Source: a virus. Taken from it: a DNA stretch of 28,013 bases. Positions within the stretch are counted from its first letter, which is position 1. Every line of letters starts with the position of its first letter. The stretch is from positions 1-28,013 of the IMG/VR virus record IMGVR_UViG_3300035698_010841; one strand, given 5' to 3'. A program made the position numbers and the translations under genes. The notes under the pieces were generated by a model, which worked only from the letters and a program-made list of their open reading frames with translations, did not search any database and had not been told where the DNA came from. Positions 1-8,100 of this stretch are shown piece after piece.

Positions 1-4
1 ATGC

Positions 5-10
5 TATAAT
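5..10 (+). promoter_or_regulatory. Possible -10 box ahead of the first zinc-ribbon gene
   Basis: A perfect TATAAT hexamer lies 25 bases before the start codon at 35. Any -35 box would fall before the window, so the promoter cannot be confirmed. It is noted because two other zinc-ribbon genes here (11202 and 24999) have their own promoters. Confidence 0.3.
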
Positions 11-34
11 ATAAGAAAAGCATGGAGGCGTAAA

Positions 35-247
35 ATGCCAGTTTTAGTCAAATGCCAATGGTGTGGCAAAGAAATCCTTAGTGCTATCCGTAAGGGCAAA
101 ACTCAGAAGTATTGCAAACACTGCGGGCGATTGAATTCACCAGATACCCTACGCTGTATTAGCTGTCAATGCTCTGAATTTGAGACAGTGGAGCTTGTTC
201 CTAAGTGGCTAAAGGAATTTGAGAGAGACTTCAAAAAACATAAATAG
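35..247 (+). CDS. Small zinc-ribbon protein of unknown function
   Basis: A 70-residue protein with three Cys pairs: CQWC at residues 7-10, CKHC at about 27-30 and CISC at about 41-44. This is the layout of a small zinc ribbon or double zinc knuckle. Such proteins bind a structural zinc and often contact DNA, RNA or protein, but the role of this one is unknown. The start is supported by GGAG a few bases upstream. It ends 10 bases before the protease gene and probably lies between the portal gene (outside the window) and the protease. The reading is secure as coding sequence; the function is not assigned. Confidence 0.7.
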   Translation: MPVLVKCQWCGKEILSAIRKGKTQKYCKHCGRLNSPDTLRCISCQCSEFETVELVPKWLKEFERDFKKHK

Positions 248-257
248 GGGTTAATAA

Positions 258-1490
258 ATGAAATTCAAACCATCACCAATGAAATTAGTTCGCTTTGTTA
301 ATAGTGAGGGCTTGGTAGTCCGAGAAGCACGCCTTAACAGGAAACAGAGAAGACAGTTAGGTATTAGAAATAATCCAAAATCAAAGGGAGGTAATCAAAT
401 GGACAGAGAACAAAAGAGTTTTAATTTTGAGGTCAAGGAGATAGACGAGGAGACGGGTATATTTGAGGGTTATGCAGCTACCTTTTCGGATAAGCCCGAT
501 TCCTACGGGGACATCATTGACCCCGGCGCCTTCAAGAGAACCCTTAAAGAAGGAGGCAAACGAATTAAAGTCCTCTGGCAACATGATGTTATGGAGCCGA
601 TAGGCAAGCCGTCAGAAATGGCGGAAGACGACAAGGGATTGCACATTAAAGCCAAATTGAGCTTAGGCGTGCAGAGGGCAAGGGAAGTCTTGAGCCTTAT
701 GAAAGATGGCGTGATCACCGAAATGTCAATTGGATATGACGCTGTAAAGGCACCACTTGTTGATGGTATTAGGCATTTGAAAGAAATCAAGCTCTATGAT
801 GTTTCGCCGGTAGTCTTTGCTGCCAATCCCGAGGCGGTCATTATAGGGGTTAAGCAGGCGGAACTTAAACCTTATCCTAACGAACACGCTTGCCGATTGC
901 GCGACCCTGACGACTTTCAGGAGGGTAGTTTCAAGCGCACTACCAGAGTTTCAGACGGTAAGAAATACTCAGTCATCATGGGTAGGCTTGAGGGGGAGAC
1001 TACCATGACCGAGCAAGCCTATAGATATGATAAGGAAGTCTGGACCGAGGGTGAAGCAGATTCTCATTGTAAAGATCATGACGGAAAGTTTGAGCCTGCC
1101 GAGAAGCAGGATAAATATAATTGCGAATGTATTGAGTGCGGGTACGAAGTAGAATCTGAGAAGCATTGCTCTGATATTAAATGCCCGGAATGTGGTGGTG
1201 AGATGAGAAGGGCCGAACGTCCTGGCCCAGGGAAAGAAAAATCAGGTCGGGTTTTAAGTGCCACTAACACGGATAAAGTTAGGGCCGCCTTGAATGCACT
1301 TCAAGCACTCCTTGAAGCCGCAGAACGAGAGATTGATACGGAGAAATCCAATCAGCTCTCATCCAAGGTATCCCTAGAAGCCACAGAGCTTGAGTCCGTA
1401 GTTAATTCACTCAAATCCGAGAATGAGGGCTTTGATACAAAACAGGCGGAAGCCAGTATCGAGGCTATACTTGAGCAAATAAGGAAATAA
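258..1490 (+). CDS. HK97-type prohead protease with fused C-terminal zinc ribbon and coiled coil
   Basis: Head maturation protease (peptidase family S78/U35) that cleaves capsid protein N-termini during assembly. The protease domain runs from about residue 53 to 200: the opening FEVKEIDEETGIFEGYAA, the WQHD motif with the likely catalytic His109, and TEMSIGYD with the likely nucleophile Ser157. Residues 208-285 carry a second module (HACRLRDPDDF, then RY-K-VWT-EA-HC), which I recall as common in phage head proteins. Residues 289-312 form a CxxC/CxxC zinc ribbon, and 335-410 are a helical coiled coil that could act as a scaffold. The start is uncertain: ATG 258 has AGGGG upstream and encodes a basic 47-residue leader (NRKQRRQL), while ATG 399 has a much stronger GGGAGGT site and sits exactly at the protease domain. 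Both may be used. Confidence 0.92.
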   Translation: MKFKPSPMKLVRFVNSEGLVVREARLNRKQRRQLGIRNNPKSKGGNQMDREQKSFNFEVKEIDEETGIFEGYAATFSDKPDSYGDIIDPGAFKRTLKEGGKRIKVLWQHDVMEPIGKPSEMAEDDKGLHIKAKLSLGVQRAREVLSLMKDGVITEMSIGYDAVKAPLVDGIRHLKEIKLYDVSPVVFAANPEAVIIGVKQAELKPYPNEHACRLRDPDDFQEGSFKRTTRVSDGKKYSVIMGRLEGETTMTEQAYRYDKEVWTEGEADSHCKDHDGKFEPAEKQDKYNCECIECGYEVESEKHCSDIKCPECGGEMRRAERPGPGKEKSGRVLSATNTDKVRAALNALQALLEAAEREIDTEKSNQLSSKVSLEATELESVVNSLKSENEGFDTKQAEASIEAILEQIRK

Positions 1491-1509
1491 ACACGGAGGT
1501 AAACTAACC

Positions 1510-2736
1510 ATGGAAGAAAAGGATATTAAGAAACTAACTGACATGATTCAAGGTGCAGTCGAGGAATTGCACAAAGCCGGGGAGAGGCAGGATGAAGAAA
1601 TCAAGAAATTCGGCGAACCTCTAGCTGAGACTAAAGCCATGGTCGAAAAGATCAATACCCGGATAGACGAGCTAGAGACCAAACTTCAGCGACAGGCTTT
1701 ACCCGGTGCCGGCGATGGCGAAAAGGGCGCAAAGTCCGAGGAAGAGAAAGCCCGTCATAACGCCTTCTACAAATGGGTGAGGTATGGCAAGGCAGCGATG
1801 GAGCCACAGGAACGCAAGTCTCTCGTTGAGGATGCCACCGGGTTGATCTTGGTGCCAGAGGACTTAGATGCCGAGATCACGCGGGCGCTTCCAGCCCTGA
1901 CCCCGATGAGGGGTATTTGTAAGCAGCGATCTACTACAAGAGATAAAATCCGCCGCCGCTCTCTAACGGAAGTTGCTGTTGGATGGGGCAAGCTGGAGAC
2001 TGGGGGTGATATTACTGAAACTACCTTAGTCCCGGCTGACGAGAATCTCTATGTCGAAGACCTCTATGGTCTAGCCAAGATTGGTGAGGATGAGCTGATG
2101 GATACCGACTATAATCTTCAGGCTCACATTGCCAGTTCCTTCGCCGTTGCTATAGCTACAGCAGAGAATACCGCTTTTGTTATTGGTAGCGGACATGGCT
2201 CTAAGGAACCCGAAGGACTCGCAGTTGACGCAGCTCTTCAGGCTGGCGGATTAATCGGTGGGGCAGCGGGAGCTGAGGGAACCTTTGGATTCAACCTTGC
2301 CACCGCTGATACCATTATTCCTGACGATCTCTTGACGATCGAATACAAACTTCCATCTCAATACCTTGCCGGGTCATCGTGGCTATTGCATCGGAAGAGC
2401 GAGTTGGCCGTAAGACTGGTTAAGGCAGCTGCAACCGGGAATTATCTGTGGCAGCCTTCCCTTATGGTTGGACAACCCAACCAGTTTGACGGATACCCGA
2501 TTGTCAACAGCGCTGACATGAACTACCCTGCCGATACCCTGGATCAGAAGATTGCAGCGATATTCGGCAACTTCAAACTCGGCTACCTGATTATAGACCG
2601 GGCTGGCATTACCCTTCAGAGACTTGACGAACTCTATGCCGAGGCTGGTCTAATCGGTTTCAAGGTTCATTTCAGGGTTGGTGGTGGCCCGATTCGTTAC
2701 GATACCTTTACCGTACTAAGTAACGAGAGCAGCTAA
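1510..2736 (+). CDS. HK97-fold major capsid protein
   Basis: Forms the icosahedral head shell. The 408 residues match the family length. Residues 1-65 are a charged coiled coil, the delta domain that scaffolds assembly and is normally removed by the protease encoded just upstream. The mature part begins near residue 100 (DATGLILVPEDL, then ALTPMRGIC). Later signatures include AENTAFVIGSG, SSWLLHRKSE, the DGYPIVNSADM segment and the C-terminal FGNFKLGYLIIDRAG. The order protease then capsid is canonical for HK97-like phages. The start has GGAGG ten bases upstream. The cleavage site cannot be fixed from sequence alone. Confidence 0.95.
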   Translation: MEEKDIKKLTDMIQGAVEELHKAGERQDEEIKKFGEPLAETKAMVEKINTRIDELETKLQRQALPGAGDGEKGAKSEEEKARHNAFYKWVRYGKAAMEPQERKSLVEDATGLILVPEDLDAEITRALPALTPMRGICKQRSTTRDKIRRRSLTEVAVGWGKLETGGDITETTLVPADENLYVEDLYGLAKIGEDELMDTDYNLQAHIASSFAVAIATAENTAFVIGSGHGSKEPEGLAVDAALQAGGLIGGAAGAEGTFGFNLATADTIIPDDLLTIEYKLPSQYLAGSSWLLHRKSELAVRLVKAAATGNYLWQPSLMVGQPNQFDGYPIVNSADMNYPADTLDQKIAAIFGNFKLGYLIIDRAGITLQRLDELYAEAGLIGFKVHFRVGGGPIRYDTFTVLSNESS

Positions 2737-2779
2737 AGCACACCTAGCAATAGGTGAAGCGAATATAGCAAAGTAAAAT

Positions 2780-2804
2780 GGGCGGGTGAAAATGAATCCC
2801 GCCC
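2780..2804 (+). other. GC-rich hairpin between capsid gene and next gene
   Basis: GGGCGGG (2780-2786) pairs perfectly with CCCGCCC (2798-2804) around an 11-base loop. No T-run follows, so it is not a classical terminator. It sits just ahead of the ribosome site (AAGGAAAGGTG) of the gene at 2821 and could protect or process the capsid mRNA. Confidence 0.5.
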
Positions 2805-2820
2805 AAAGGAAAGGTGAAAC

Positions 2821-3591
2821 ATGGTAGCAAAAATGCACAGGATGCACTTACCCGGGGTTGGAGAAGGAGTTCTCCATGTTGGCTCAGGCTCTCCTTATGT
2901 GGTTGACGATGACCCACAATATGGTGTTGGCGACTATGTGAGATTCGGACGAAAGGCCTTTGTCTACGCTAAGGTGGGTACCAAAGGCGTAGTTCCTGAT
3001 ATGGGAGCAAAGACCAGTTACCTACAGAAGATCGGTAATGTGGCCGTTCAGGCCATAGCCCTCATCAACGCAACGGAGATAGCGATTACCAGCAATGTTG
3101 ATTGCACGGAGGATGAGCTGGTAGGCGGTGAGGTGGTAGTCTTCACGGGCGGTGAAGAAAAAGCCTTCACCAGGACCATTATCGGTAACGATGCTGTAGT
3201 GTCTCAGCCTAAGACATTAACCCTTCAGCTCGATTCTCCCATTCCGGTAGCACTCGATACTGGTGACACAGCTGAGGTCATCCGCAATCCTTACGCGAGC
3301 GTCGAGAATACGGCCCAAGAGTGGGGTATGGTCATGGGCATGCCAGTAATGGTAGCTGCTTCGGGCAAGTACGTATTCCTTCAGGTCGAAGGAGTATCAT
3401 GGTGTGCACCAGCTGGTAGTGTTGGCGACGGTATCAACGAGCAGATGGTAGTATTTGCGGGAGACGGCTCACTCAGAGTACCGGCTACCGGCGGATGGGA
3501 GTCCGCACAACTTGCCGGCGTTGTTATCTGCGGTAATGTCGCAGGTAACGGCCAGGGTGCTCCGTTCATTATGCTCCAGATAGCTCACTAG
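2821..3591 (+). CDS. Putative small virion protein downstream of capsid (decoration-like, unassigned)
   Basis: A 256-residue soluble protein, mostly beta by residue pattern, rich in Gly and Val, without signal peptide or membrane segment. Its place directly after the major capsid gene, inside the head module, suggests a capsid-associated structural or decoration protein. The N-terminus has GVGEGVLHVGSGSPY and a central section with many short strands (TEIAITSNVDCTEDELVGG). The C-terminal half has SGKYVFLQVEGVSWC, reminiscent of phage capsid-stabilising beta-proteins, but I cannot name a family. It has a good ribosome site (AAAGGAAAGG) and is bracketed by two hairpins (2780 and 3611), so it may be expressed as a discrete mRNA segment. 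Confidence 0.75.
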   Translation: MVAKMHRMHLPGVGEGVLHVGSGSPYVVDDDPQYGVGDYVRFGRKAFVYAKVGTKGVVPDMGAKTSYLQKIGNVAVQAIALINATEIAITSNVDCTEDELVGGEVVVFTGGEEKAFTRTIIGNDAVVSQPKTLTLQLDSPIPVALDTGDTAEVIRNPYASVENTAQEWGMVMGMPVMVAASGKYVFLQVEGVSWCAPAGSVGDGINEQMVVFAGDGSLRVPATGGWESAQLAGVVICGNVAGNGQGAPFIMLQIAH

Positions 3592-3610
3592 ACAAACCAA
3601 AAATAGGATT

Positions 3611-3638
3611 AAGAGGGAGTAGGCAACTGCTCCCTCTT
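3611..3638 (+). terminator. Hairpin, possible weak terminator or mRNA end
   Basis: AAGAGGGAG (3611-3619) pairs perfectly with CTCCCTCTT (3630-3638) around a 10-base loop. Only a short pyrimidine stretch follows (CCTGTT), so termination would be partial at best. It lies just after the gene ending at 3591. Confidence 0.5.
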
Positions 3639-3654
3639 CCTGTTAGGGGGCTTC

Positions 3655-3831
3655 ATGCGAGTCAGAATAATCAAATCATTCTATTACTTGACAAGGAATA
3701 CCCGATACAAGCTGGGCGATGTCGTAGACGTTAGAAAGGATGACGCTATACTATGGCTTCATAACGGTATCGCTATGATAGACAAGAGTCTCGATGGAGC
3801 CAAGGAAACAAAAAGGAAAATCAGGAGGTAA
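3655..3831 (+). CDS. Small hypothetical phage protein, 58 residues
   Basis: ATG at 3655 follows TTAGGGGG, a good ribosome site. The product starts MRVRIIKSFYYLTRNTRYKL, then GDVVDVRKDDAILWLHNGIA and a basic tail. Short proteins of this design (a KSF-Y start, a GDVVDV turn, then a helix ending in NGIA) are, as I recall, frequent near head-tail genes of siphophages; function unknown. Its stop overlaps the strong GGAGGT that serves the next reading frame. The similarity to known small phage proteins makes this a likely real gene despite its size. Confidence 0.65.
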   Translation: MRVRIIKSFYYLTRNTRYKLGDVVDVRKDDAILWLHNGIAMIDKSLDGAKETKRKIRR

Positions 3832-3837
3832 CTCACG

Positions 3838-3948
3838 ATTTTTAAGAGATTTTTCAGAAGGTTATTCAAGCCAAAGGAAAAACTAAGGGTCGCTGAGAAA
3901 TGCGAGGTAATACTAATCAAGAGAGGTAAAAAATGCAGAATACACTAA
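3838..3948 (+). CDS. Candidate 36-residue basic peptide with ATT start
   Basis: An open frame begins with ATT at 3838, eight bases after the strong AGGAGGT at 3822-3828, and no ATG, GTG or TTG fits that ribosome site. It would encode a basic peptide beginning FKRFFRRLFKPKEKL after the initiator. It stops at 3948, overlapping the start of the gene at 3933. ATT is a rare but real bacterial start codon (infC is the classic case). The alternative is that AGGAGGT is only the coincidental C-terminal coding of the preceding gene (its last residues are IRR). Confidence 0.35.
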   Translation: MFKRFFRRLFKPKEKLRVAEKCEVILIKRGKKCRIH

Positions 3949-4484
3949 AACAACTATTTGAGCATATGGGAATAGGGAGAGAACATCAGCACGATGCCCT
4001 GTTAGTCCTGGAGAATCACAGAACCGGTGAGACAAAGCATATCTGGGGCAAGAACCTGGTAACCGATGCTGGCGATGTATGGTATGCGGAAAGCGCCTGC
4101 GGGGAATCACCAACCAATACCTTTGCCAACCTTTACTTAGCTACGGCTTGCGCGGAAGGTGGCGGCGATCCACTGAAAGACAGCAATTATGGCGATTTCA
4201 CCGTGCATGATCCCAGTGGAGAGAAGGCAAAGACAGCCACTTATCCCAAGAGTAATGACCAGGACGGGGACAACACCGGGGCAGGTACGGACATTGTGAC
4301 CTGGCTGTTTGAGTACACTACTGGAGATGGCCCGTTTGTTGCGGTCACTCATTCATTCATAGCGAAAGCAAGTGCCACTGGTACCGACCCTATTCTGAAC
4401 GGCTATAAGTGGGCAGCTGCCTGGGCTAAGGATGACGCGACTTCAGCCAAGATATTCGCTAATCATGAGATGTTGGGCGCATAG
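3933..4484 (+). CDS. Putative virion structural protein, unassigned
   Basis: A 183-residue protein preceded by AGAGAGG. It contains a short N-terminal helix (NTLKQLFEHMG), a segment NHRTGETKHIWGKNLVTDAG, then a Gly/Asp-rich beta region. The 'KNLVTDAG' pattern resembles openings of several phage tail and appendage proteins in which a similar 'KNLVT-G' motif follows a strand, so a virion appendage role is likely. It begins the accessory block (3933-8290) that separates capsid genes from the head-tail connector. No catalytic motif is visible. Family not recognised. Confidence 0.7.
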   Translation: MQNTLKQLFEHMGIGREHQHDALLVLENHRTGETKHIWGKNLVTDAGDVWYAESACGESPTNTFANLYLATACAEGGGDPLKDSNYGDFTVHDPSGEKAKTATYPKSNDQDGDNTGAGTDIVTWLFEYTTGDGPFVAVTHSFIAKASATGTDPILNGYKWAAAWAKDDATSAKIFANHEMLGA

Positions 4485-4556
4485 GAGGGCTAGATGCCCA
4501 TAGAGCTTATTGAGAAGCGCACTAGAAACAGCAAGATGAATTTTTGGGCGCATAGG
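4473..4556 (+). repeat. 13-bp direct repeat before two adjacent start codons
   Basis: TTGGGCGCATAGG occurs at 4473-4485 and again at 4544-4556, 71 bases apart. Both copies are followed within about 8-9 bases by an ATG (4494 and 4564) and supply part of the ribosome-binding sequence. The pattern suggests a short tandem duplication of a gene start or the scar of an insertion or deletion. Confidence 0.7.
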
Positions 4557-4580
4557 GGTAGAGATGGCGATAAGGCATAA
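4494..4580 (+). CDS. Candidate 28-residue peptide
   Basis: ATG at 4494 has an excellent AGGAGGG eight bases upstream. The frame runs 28 codons (MPIELIEKRTRNSKMNFWAH and on) and stops at 4580, overlapping the start of the gene at 4564. It lies exactly between the two copies of the 13-bp repeat, so it could be a remnant of a larger gene removed by recombination, or a short leader that couples translation of the next gene. Confidence 0.4.
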   Translation: MPIELIEKRTRNSKMNFWAHRGRDGDKA

Positions 4581-5109
4581 ATTTGTTTCTGAAAAAGAAG
4601 ATGGGGGGGATGAAACTCTAGTTTTGCCCTCTAATTGGAATGATGACCATGAGTGTACACTTGTACAGATACACCTAACTAAAAGTTCCCAAACGGAGAA
4701 TATAGGTGGCTCTAACGGCACAAAGCAACAGATTGGTTGGGATAACGAGCTAAGGAAGGATACTGGGTTTACTCATGATAATGTGACCAATAATACCCGT
4801 ATTCAGGTTGACGCTGATGGCAGGTATAGGGTAAGAGCCACTGTATCAGCACAGCAGACAAGCTCGTCAAGGGCAACCATTATGCTATATATTAGGGTTA
4901 ATGGTTCGATTGAGGTCAAGCGTTGTGTAGCTCGTAATTACTCTAGGGGATCTGGTTATGGCGATGTGTCCGTGAACATCAACACGGATGTTGACTTAGA
5001 TGATGGCGATTATATAGAACTTCAGACCCAAGTAGATGATGCTACTAAGACTGATGCTGTTAATACCTATACCGACCAATGTGAGTGTATCGTGGAAAGG
5101 GCTGAATAG
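4564..5109 (+). CDS. Putative virion appendage protein with C1q/TNF-like beta-jellyroll
   Basis: A 181-residue protein. The first 30 residues (MAIRHKFVSEKEDGGDETLV, then PSNWNDDHE) match the short linker that opens many phage fibre proteins. Residues 60-180 look like a C1q/TNF-type jellyroll: IQVDADGRYRVRATVSA, then IMLYIRVNGSIEVKRC, then DVDLDDGDYIELQTQVDD. Such trimeric knobs bind host surfaces. The gene sits between the capsid block and the long repeat protein, so a head-associated fibre or decoration role is possible. The fold call is by pattern only. Confidence 0.65.
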   Translation: MAIRHKFVSEKEDGGDETLVLPSNWNDDHECTLVQIHLTKSSQTENIGGSNGTKQQIGWDNELRKDTGFTHDNVTNNTRIQVDADGRYRVRATVSAQQTSSSRATIMLYIRVNGSIEVKRCVARNYSRGSGYGDVSVNINTDVDLDDGDYIELQTQVDDATKTDAVNTYTDQCECIVERAE

Positions 5110-5119
5110 GAGCATTTAA

Positions 5120-8100
5120 ATGAGTTTTCAGCTAGGTGCCTTTGGTGGTGGATTTGAATTATTGGGAGGTGGGCTTCCAGTTGAACTGAATTTACAGGTC
5201 GATGCCAGCGCAGACGATGGATATGAGTATTTTGCCGATGACTCTGTTGATAATAACAAGGATTTTGTCAGGACAAGGTCTAATTCATCATTAGACTACC
5301 GTTATATGGGAGCTATGCGTTGGGATGGCCTTAATATTCCGAAGGGAGCTACTATCTCAGCGGCTTATGTTGAGGTGCTTACTTATGATACCACCTATGA
5401 TGATGCCAACTTCCAGATACATTGTGAGGATGGTGCTGCTCCATTAGCCATAGCAGAGGAAGCAAATAACATTACTAACAGATCCTTAACCACAGCCTAT
5501 ACAGAATGGATTGAGGACAGCGTAGCCGCAGGAGGCCACGCTTGGTTTGGTTCTGATAAGAGCCTAGTGTCTGTTATACAGGAACTTGTTGACTCCTATA
5601 CCGTAACGGCCATAGTCGTTATCTTTTCCCCGAAAGCTGATGCGGGTAAATACTTCTACTTTCGTTCTCAAGACCTAGCAGGTAATGTATCAGGTGCCAA
5701 GCTCCACATTGAATATACCGAGGCAGGGCCAGAAGCCATTGTCAAAGTAGCTGATGAGGCTATAGGACTATCGGAGGCTGCAATCGGTAGACGCAGTTCA
5801 TTCAGATTTATTCCTGATACTTTGGGGGTAGTTGGAGCCACCTTAAAACGCAAGTGGTCTATAAGGCATATTACTGAATTGCTTGGTTTGTCCGATGTTT
5901 TAATAAGGCGTGGAGTAAGAACCCCATTACTAACAACAGAATCATTAAGTATCTCAGATAGTGCGGTTAAAAAGTTCGGGTTTACCAAGATATTTGATGA
6001 GACAATAGGCCTGGCTGAAACACTTGTAAGACGCATGAGGTCTAATCGGCTAACTACCGAAACGATTGGTCTAACTGAAACCCTGATAAGACGATTAACC
6101 TCCATAAGATTGATAGATGAAACCGTTGGCTTAGTTGAAAGTGCAGTAAGGCGGGCAATCTCCATAAGGTTAATAGCTGAAACTCTAGGTATTACTGACA
6201 GCTTAGTTCGGAGAGCATTTTCTAATAGATTTATCACTGAGACTCTGGGATTAATAGACTCTAATATAAGACGGTTGCGGTCAATAAGGCTCAAGGCAGA
6301 GATGGTAACCATCACTGAGGTATCCCTTTTGAGACAAAGGGCGATAAGAATACTATCAGAGACTATAGGGGTAGTCGAGACCTTTGTTAAATCCATCTCT
6401 ATAGCAGAACTTATCAAGATAATGTCCGAGACATTGGGGATAGCCGAGAGTGCTATCAGAAGGGCATGGTCCAGTAGGCTTATTTCAGAGACGATTGGTT
6501 TAATTGAATCTCCAATAAGGCGAGCCTATTCCAGCAGGTTGATATCTGAGGTTCTGAATATAGGGGAAGCCAGATTATACGAATACTATCAAAAGACTGC
6601 CTATGGTTCTGGGTGGGGCATTTATAACAATCGCTGGAGAGGACAAACAATTACACCACCCTTAACCCATCTAATAACCAGAGTTAGTCTGAACATTTAT
6701 AGAAGCGGCTTTCCTGGCATGATCTCGGTAGGTATCCGAACTGTTGACGTGAATGGTCATCCAGTGGGATCAGATTTAGGTAATACGGGTACTACCAATG
6801 GTGATACACTACCTACTATTTGGCCCTGGGAAGGTCCGTGGAGAAAGGTTGCTTTAGGCAATGTTATCTTGGAAGCTGATACCCAATACGCAATAGTTGT
6901 TAGGGCACTATTCGCCGATGGGGTTACAGCAATAGCAGGCTGGAAGGGGGATAAGCTCACACCAACATATCCCGGCGGTTGTGCTGAATTTAGTGATGAC
7001 GCTGGTGAAAGTTGGGAATCACAAACCGACAGAGACTATGCGTTTGAGGTATGGGGTGGAGGAACTAATATAAGAAGGGCTTTCTCGGTTAGATCGTTGG
7101 ATGAGGCCATTGGTTTAATAGATACACTCATTCGGAAAGCCAGCTTTGCCAAAATCCTCTCGGAGGTAGTCGGTATCACGGAAAGTCTAATCAGGAGTTC
7201 GGGCTTTGTTAAAATCTTATCGGAGACAGTCGGTATTGTTGAGAGCTCAATTAGAAGTTCGGGATTCGTTAGAATTATTACCGAGACTATCGGTTTAATA
7301 GATACATTTATTCGGCAGGCAGGGTTTGTCAGAATCACAGAAGAGGTTATCGGCATATCGGAAAGCCTGGTTAGAAGATTAAGGTCTGTCAGGGTAATTT
7401 CGGAGTCAATAACCTTAATAGATTCCACGTTGAGACGGCTCCGCTCCATTAGGTCATTATCGGAAGCCATCGCTATTACTGAGGGCTTAATCAGAAGATC
7501 TCGCTTTGTCAGGATTATTACCGAGGTTATCGGAATAGCGGAAACTCTTATTAGGAGCAGTGGTTTTGTCAGGATATTTGCTGAAACCATTACTCTGGCT
7601 GAGACTTCTGTCAGGAGATTGAGGTCTATACGGATAAGTGTCGAGGACTTGTCCATAGCCGATAGTTTAATCCGAAGATTGCGGTCAACCAGATTGATAA
7701 CTGAGGCCATAGGAATAATGGACAGCACAATAAAGCGGTTTTTCTCGGTCAGGTTATTATCTGAGACAGTCGGTATTGTTGAGAGCTCAATTAGAAGTTC
7801 GGGATTCGTTAGAATTATTACTGAGGTTATCGGTATATCGGAAGGACTTGTTAGAAGATTTAGGTCTATATGGATAACCAGCGAAACAATCTCAATAGTT
7901 GAAACGGCAATCAGGCGATCTTGGGCTATCAGATTGATAACAGAGTCCATAGGAATAGCCGATGACCTGATAAGACGGCTCCGCTCCATTAGAATCATAG
8001 ATGAGATTGTTGGAATCACTGATAGCGGAGTTCAATCCTTCAGAGAGCTTCTTATCAAGATAATGACTGAGGCAATCAGTCTCGCAGACACGGTTATCCG

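Noticed and set aside
3687-3720. TTGACA at about 3688 inside the small gene at 3655
   Set aside because: No -10 box at 16-18 bases; sits inside a coding sequence.
5668-6417. Long reverse-strand open frames of 249 and 327 codons over the repeat protein (5668-6417 and 7036-8019)
   Set aside because: They mirror the 60-bp coding repeats of the forward gene, lack ribosome sites and show only low-complexity repeats. They are by-products of the periodic sequence.
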